A stretch of DNA of 64,000 nucleotides from an uncultured Microbacteriaceae bacterium (GTDB taxonomy: Bacteria > Actinomycetota > Actinomycetes > Actinomycetales > Microbacteriaceae), in assembly GCA_947487835.1 (NCBI GenBank), contig CANKXX010000005.1, forward strand, positions 186,001-250,000, given 5' to 3'. Position 1 is the first letter of the stretch; each line of letters opens with the position of its first letter. A program made the translations under genes and the position numbers. Below are positions 60,422-64,000 of this stretch, piece after piece. Under the pieces are notes generated by a model. The model had not been told where the DNA came from and searched no databases. It saw only the letters and a list, made by a program, of their open reading frames with translations.

Positions 60422-61906
60422 CTAGTAGCGGTAGTGCTCGACCTTGTACGGGCCGGTGGCCTCGACGCCGATGTACTTGGCCTGCTCCGCGGTGAGCTCC
60501 GTGAGCTCCACGCCGAGCGCGCCGAGGTGCAGGCGCGCCACCTTCTCGTCGAGGGACTTCGGCAGCACGTAGACGCCCGTCGGGTACTTCTCCGGGGATC
60601 CCCACAGCTCGATCTGCGCGAGCACCTGGTTGGTGAACGACGTGCTCATGACGAAGCTCGGGTGGCCTGTGGCGTTGCCGAGGTTCATCAGGCGGCCCTC
60701 GGACAGCACGAGCACGGAGCGGCCGGTGGGCAGGCGCCACTCGTGCACCTGCGGCTTGATTTCCACTTTCTCGGCGCCCGCGAGCTTCTCGAGGCCGGCC
60801 ATGTCGATCTCGTTGTCGAAGTGACCGACATTCGCGATGATCGCGAGGTGCTTCATCGCCTGGATGTGGTCGACGGTGATGACGTGGTAGTTGCCGGTGC
60901 CCGTGACGAAGATGTCCACGGTCTCGACCACGGACTCGATGCGCGCGACCTGGTAGCCGTCCATGGCGGCCTGCAGGGCGTTGATCGGGTCGATCTCGCT
61001 CACGATGACGCGGGCGCCTTGGCCGCGCAGCGCATCCGCCGCGCCCTTGCCCACGTCGCCGTAGCCGACGACGAAGGCGACCTTGCCGCCGATCAGGGTG
61101 TCGGTCGCGCGATTCAGGCCGTCCGGCAGTGAATGCCGGATGCCGTAGCGGTTGTCGAACTTCGACTTGGTCACGGAGTCGTTCACGTTGATCGCCGGGA
61201 ACAGCAGCGCGTTCTCGTTCGCGAGCTCGTACAGGCGGTGCACGCCCGTGGTCGTCTCCTCGGTCACGCCGCGCAGCTCCGCCGCGATGCGGGTCCAGCG
61301 GTCTCCGCTGGCCGCGAGTGAGCGGCGCAGGGTGTCGAGCACGACGGCGAACTCGGCGCTGGCGTCCTCCGGGGTCTCGGGCACGGCGCCCGCGAGCTCG
61401 TACTCCCGCCCGCGGTGCACGAGCAGGGTGGCGTCACCGCCGTCGTCGAGGATCATGTTGGGGCCGGCCCAGTTCTCGCCGGCCTCGGCGGCCTCGGCGC
61501 TCCAGTCGAAGATGCGGTCGGTGCACTCCCAGTACTCCTCGAGCGTCTCGCCCTTCCAGGCGAAGACGGGGACGCCCGCGGGCTCCTCGGGGGTGCCGGT
61601 GCCGACGACGATGGCCGCGGCGGCCTCGTCCTGTGTCGAGAAGATGTTGCAGCTGGCCCAGCGGACGCGGGCGCCGAGCGCGACGAGCGTCTCGATCAGC
61701 ACGGCGGTCTGCACGGTCATGTGGATCGAGCCCGCGATGCGCGCGCCGGCGAGCGGCTGCGACGGGCCGAACTCCTCGCGCAGCGCCATCAGTCCGGGCA
61801 TCTCGTTCTCGGCGAGGCGGATCTGGTGGCGACCGGCCTCCGCGAGGGAGAGGTCGGCGACGCGGAACTGCGGCGCGGTGGCGGAGGGGGCGGATGCGAT
61901 GCTCAT
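60422..61906 (-). CDS. sahH: S-adenosylhomocysteine hydrolase (adenosylhomocysteinase)
   Basis: A 494-residue enzyme that splits S-adenosylhomocysteine into homocysteine and adenosine, removing the inhibitor of methyltransferases. Motifs are [40 protein letters not shown] (catalytic region with Lys/Asp), [20 protein letters not shown] (NAD-binding loop), [20 protein letters not shown], and the C-terminal YKVEHYRY lid that reaches the partner subunit. ATG 61906 is chosen because MSIASAP... precedes the conserved [17 protein letters not shown]; the open frame continues upstream through repeats. Its upstream region holds three 17-bp direct repeats. Confidence 0.97.
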   Translation of the reverse strand: MSIASAPSATAPQFRVADLSLAEAGRHQIRLAENEMPGLMALREEFGPSQPLAGARIAGSIHMTVQTAVLIETLVALGARVRWASCNIFSTQDEAAAAIVVGTGTPEEPAGVPVFAWKGETLEEYWECTDRIFDWSAEAAEAGENWAGPNMILDDGGDATLLVHRGREYELAGAVPETPEDASAEFAVVLDTLRRSLAASGDRWTRIAAELRGVTEETTTGVHRLYELANENALLFPAINVNDSVTKSKFDNRYGIRHSLPDGLNRATDTLIGGKVAFVVGYGDVGKGAADALRGQGARVIVSEIDPINALQAAMDGYQVARIESVVETVDIFVTGTGNYHVITVDHIQAMKHLAIIANVGHFDNEIDMAGLEKLAGAEKVEIKPQVHEWRLPTGRSVLVLSEGRLMNLGNATGHPSFVMSTSFTNQVLAQIELWGSPEKYPTGVYVLPKSLDEKVARLHLGALGVELTELTAEQAKYIGVEATGPYKVEHYRY

Positions 61907-61950
61907 CCCGCTATTCTCCCACCTCGCGCGTGAGAGCCGCCCGCGGGGAG

Positions 61951-62001
61951 ATACGGTCGCAGGGCAAATACGGTCGCAGAGGACATACGGTCGCTGAGCT
62001 T
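61951..62001. repeat. Three direct repeats with exact 17-bp period
   Basis: ATACGGTCGCAG starts at 61951 and again at 61968, and ATACGGTCGCTG at 61985. The spacing is 17 bp twice over. The array lies 45-95 bp upstream of the sahH start on the minus strand. Its third unit runs into the dispersed TTCGACA repeat. It could be a binding array or strain-variable tandem DNA. Confidence 0.75.
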
Positions 62002-62052
62002 GTCGAAGCGACGTGCGTCGACCTCGCGTCCCTTCGACAGGCTCAGGGACCG
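61988..62052. repeat. Inverted pair of dispersed TTCGACA repeats (copy b)
   Basis: CGGTCGCTGAGCTTGTCGAA (61988-62007) faces TTCGACAGGCTCAGGGACCG (62033-62052), with 25 bp between the cores. This is the same arrangement as the pair near secA, in opposite order. Confidence 0.8.
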
Positions 62053-62158
62053 AAAGGGTGCCGCCGATCGGCGCTGGTCGTCTCGAGAGCTTCGCGAGCA
62101 ACGACGGAATGCGAGTGGTGCGGTCACAGGATCCGTGATCGTCCCGGAAGCGCTCGTT

Positions 62159-62224
62159 ACGGTCGCTGAGCTTGTCGAAGCGACGCGCGCTGACCTCAAG
62201 CCCCTTCGACAGGCTCAGTGACCG
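62159..62224. repeat. Inverted pair of dispersed TTCGACA repeats (copy c)
   Basis: CGGTCGCTGAGCTTGTCGAA (62160-62179) faces TTCGACAGGCTCAGTGACCG (62205-62224). This pair has almost the same spacing as copy b and sits about 172 bp from it, immediately downstream of the HNH gene. Confidence 0.8.
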
Positions 62225-62273
62225 TGCGGCTGGCACCGCGGCGAGAGGTCGCGTGAGCGATGGCGTGAGCACG

Positions 62274-63743
62274 TCACCCTCCCGGTGGCGCCGGCTCGGG
62301 TGGATGGGCCGGGGCTCGGTCGCGGACGCGGTGGCGGCGGAGGTTCCAGTCCTGGACTGCTCTGCTCTTCGTGGCCAGGTGTCTGCCCTCGCGCGTCGGA
62401 CTGATCGATCTTGGTGGAATCAGCGTGTAGTGGCCGCCGGAGCGGGTGATGTCCCAGCCGCGGTTGTGCAGCAGCAGGTGATGGTGCTTGCAGAGCAGCA
62501 CTCCGTCGGCGATGTCGGTCTTGCCGTGGTCCCGTTTCCACTGGTTGATGTGGTGCGCCTCGCACCAGGACGGCGGTCTGTCGCAGCCCGGCCACATGCA
62601 GCCACCGTCCCGCACGGCTAGGCCGATGCGCTGGCGAGCGGTGAACAGTCGCTGTTCGCGTCCGACGTTCACGCACTGGCCGTCGTCGTCGAGCACCACG
62701 GCGATGGTGCCGGTGGCGCACACCTCACGGCGGATCGAATTGATACTCACGGCCTCGCCGGTGTCCTGGATCGAGCCGTGGCCCTCGCCCGTCTGGAGTG
62801 ACTCCTTGGTCACGATCACCCGCACTGCCGGCCTGCGAGAGCCGTAGACCTGACCCGGGTCGGCGTCAGCCCCGATCCGGAGGAGTTCCAGGAATCCGTC
62901 GGCTGCGAGGCGGCCAGTCGAGCGGGGGTCTTTCGCGATCGCGTCGATCCGTGCCCGGTCCTCCTCCTTGACGAACCTCGGGCCGCCTCGGCGAGGGTTG
63001 GTCAGTTCGTCGAGAACTGAGAGGAGGAATGCGCCCGGCTCGGGTGCGTAGAGGAACCTGCCCTCCACCATGCCGTCCTGCCGCTTCCACGCTGTGAGGT
63101 GTTGCTGTTCGAGCTGGGCCTTCTCGCGGTCGGCCACTTCGGTGTCGTCCAGGTCGTCACGCACTTGCCGTGCCCGGCGGTGCAACTGGCCCGCCGTGAG
63201 GGTCTTTGCGTCATCGGCGAGTTCTGTCGCCGCTTCGCGCAGCGCTTCCGGCGGCACGGTTTCGGTGGGGAGGCCTAGGCCTGCTCGGATGGCGTCCGCC
63301 TGGGCGATCGAAATACGCCCGTCGGTCACGGCGTGGGCGATCGGGGCCTGCCACGGCGTCGGCGGTGCGGGAAGATCCGGGCGCTCGCGCTGGAGGGCCT
63401 CGACCGCATCCGTCTCGGCGAGTATCTTGCCCACCTCCACGATCGACACCGCACCGCCTTTCGTTACTCGCGTCACCGCCTCGACCATCGCCTGAGGCGT
63501 CCGGTAGCCCTCCTGTTGGGCGAGGCCTGCCGAGCCGAGGTCGGTTGACGACCGGCGATCCAGCTCGCCCGCGATCCAGGCGGTGAAGGTGTCGCAGCAC
63601 TGTCTGAGGTCGGCGATAGCGTGCAGCGCGGCGACGAGGTCCTGCTTCGGAAGTGGCGCGAATGCCGCGGGGGAGCTGCCCAGGCGTGCGACGGCATCCG
63701 CAGTGCGGAGGAGTGTCGTCGCCGGGTTTCTCATAGCACACAT
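62274..63743 (-). CDS. HNH endonuclease with DUF222 domain (13E12 type)
   Basis: A 489-residue protein. The DUF222 domain is at ~20-330 ([80 protein letters not shown]). The C-terminal HNH nuclease is at ~390-440 ([20 protein letters not shown], then [15 protein letters not shown]) with all His/Asn/Cys ligands present. These are the REP13E12-type proteins that occur in many copies in actinobacterial genomes; their biological role is not settled. It starts at ATG 63743 or ATG 63734; a -10-like TAGAAT overlaps the first, so a leaderless start at 63734 is possible. TTCGACA repeats lie on both sides. Confidence 0.92.
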   Translation of the reverse strand: MCAMRNPATTLLRTADAVARLGSSPAAFAPLPKQDLVAALHAIADLRQCCDTFTAWIAGELDRRSSTDLGSAGLAQQEGYRTPQAMVEAVTRVTKGGAVSIVEVGKILAETDAVEALQRERPDLPAPPTPWQAPIAHAVTDGRISIAQADAIRAGLGLPTETVPPEALREAATELADDAKTLTAGQLHRRARQVRDDLDDTEVADREKAQLEQQHLTAWKRQDGMVEGRFLYAPEPGAFLLSVLDELTNPRRGGPRFVKEEDRARIDAIAKDPRSTGRLAADGFLELLRIGADADPGQVYGSRRPAVRVIVTKESLQTGEGHGSIQDTGEAVSINSIRREVCATGTIAVVLDDDGQCVNVGREQRLFTARQRIGLAVRDGGCMWPGCDRPPSWCEAHHINQWKRDHGKTDIADGVLLCKHHHLLLHNRGWDITRSGGHYTLIPPRSISPTREGRHLATKSRAVQDWNLRRHRVRDRAPAHPPEPAPPGG

Positions 63744-63839
63744 TCTACCGGATAGAAGGTTTCTTCGATGAAGAACTTCTGCCCTGTGGAGAACTTTCCG
63801 TTCCGCCGTGAGGGCGTGCGGCAGCGAGGTCCGTCGCGT

Positions 63840-63915
63840 CCCTTCGACAGGCTCAGGGACCGTAAGGGCGCCGTCCCGCAGGCATGGCGCGTCCCTTCGA
63901 CAGGCTCAGCGACCG
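63840..63915 (+). repeat. Direct pair of dispersed TTCGACA repeats (copy d)
   Basis: TTCGACAGGCTCAGGGACCG (63843-63862) and TTCGACAGGCTCAGCGACCG (63896-63915) are in the same orientation, 53 bp apart. They lie upstream of the HNH gene. With copies b and c they bracket it. Confidence 0.8.
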
Positions 63916-63954
63916 GACGCGCACCGCCCCAGACCGCACACGCGCGGTCGCGGG

Positions 63955-64000
63955 TCAGGCGCGGATGAGTGCGAGCACGGCGTCGCGGACGCGCTCCATC
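63955..64000 (-). CDS. C-terminus of a partial gene running off the right edge
   Basis: The minus strand is open from base 64000 to a TGA at 63957-63955, reading MERVRDAVLALIRA at the end. Only ~14 residues are visible, so no family can be set. The ending resembles that of actinobacterial phosphomannomutase-type proteins, and manA/manB lie near sahH in mycobacteria, but this is a guess. Confidence 0.4.
   Translation of the reverse strand, partial: MERVRDAVLALIRA

Larger units (their letters stand above)
61907..62273. other. Gene-free repeat-rich region upstream of sahH
   Basis: A 367-bp gap between the 5' end of sahH and the 3' end of the HNH gene. It holds three 17-bp direct repeats near sahH and two inverted pairs of TTCGACA elements. 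The rest (about 62053-62158 and 62225-62273) has no ORF with coding character and no RNA structure that I can name. The sahH promoter must be here. Confidence 0.7.

Noticed and set aside
61907-62273. SAH riboswitch upstream of sahH
   Set aside because: No conserved SAH-aptamer sequence or paired core could be recognised; the region is filled by repeats.

Overview
The window is high-GC chromosomal DNA from an actinobacterium. WhiB1 beside a PdtaS-type kinase, the mtrA-mtrB-lpqB block running on to comF, hpf and secA, an Rv3235-family gene, a DUF222/HNH (13E12-type) gene and trehalose synthesis by otsA-otsB all point to Actinobacteria. The mix of small envelope proteins and the short 'TTCGACAAGCTCAGCGACC' intergenic repeats fit the family Microbacteriaceae; that family-level call is inference. 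There is no phage, plasmid or CRISPR signature. Almost everything looks like vertically inherited chromosome, with one possibly mobile-type element (the HNH gene at the right end).

Layout. 1-5.7 kb: a leftward Mrp-type Na+/H+ antiporter operon (fused A/B, C, D and partial E; F and G would lie beyond the left edge). 5.8-8.6 kb: a DUF2795 protein and otsA-otsB. 8.8-16.3 kb: a sugar utilisation locus (TIM-barrel isomerase, LacI repressor, ABC importer without its own ATPase, ThuA-like protein, Gfo/Idh/MocA dehydrogenase). 16.4-22.1 kb: a TetR-controlled export cluster with an MMPL/RND transporter carrying an ABC-ATPase-like tail and a YhgE/Pip protein. 22.2-27.7 kb: a small membrane protein, a divergent G6PD paralogue, a GH15 trehalase-like enzyme, an MFS exporter and an SDR. 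27.8-31.7 kb: an envelope/stress cluster (PRC-barrel/DUF2382, YtxH-like, holin-X, DUF3618, YihY). 31.8-36.8 kb: a fucose-isomerase-like gene, an SMP-30 lactonase, a LuxR regulator, a SnoaL-like protein and a secreted protein. 36.9-43.8 kb: tRNA-Lys, Bcp peroxiredoxin, WhiB1, PdtaS-like kinase, an orphan SAF/CpaE-like pair, a small HTH gene, a frameshifted gene and an Rv3235-family gene. 43.9-52.8 kb: secA, hpf, comF, lpqB, mtrB and mtrA, all leftward, in the order known from Mycobacterium. 52.9-60.4 kb: a membrane protein, then DUF4129-DUF4350-MoxR-DUF58 with SpoIIM and RDD neighbours. 60.4-64 kb: sahH, repeats, the DUF222/HNH gene and the end of a further gene.

Two themes stand out. Carbohydrate metabolism, especially trehalose and related disaccharides, recurs (otsAB, GH15, ThuA/Gfo-Idh, LacI-type operators at both sugar loci). 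Envelope and stress physiology also recurs (Mrp, MtrAB-LpqB, WhiB1, MoxR, and the PRC/YtxH/holin-X/YihY set). The most unusual items are the MMPL transporter with a P-loop-less ABC-like domain, an otsA gene with no ordinary start codon for its conserved N-terminus, paired dispersed repeats on both sides of the HNH gene, and three 17-bp-spaced direct repeats upstream of sahH. All claims rest on reading the sequence; no database search was run.
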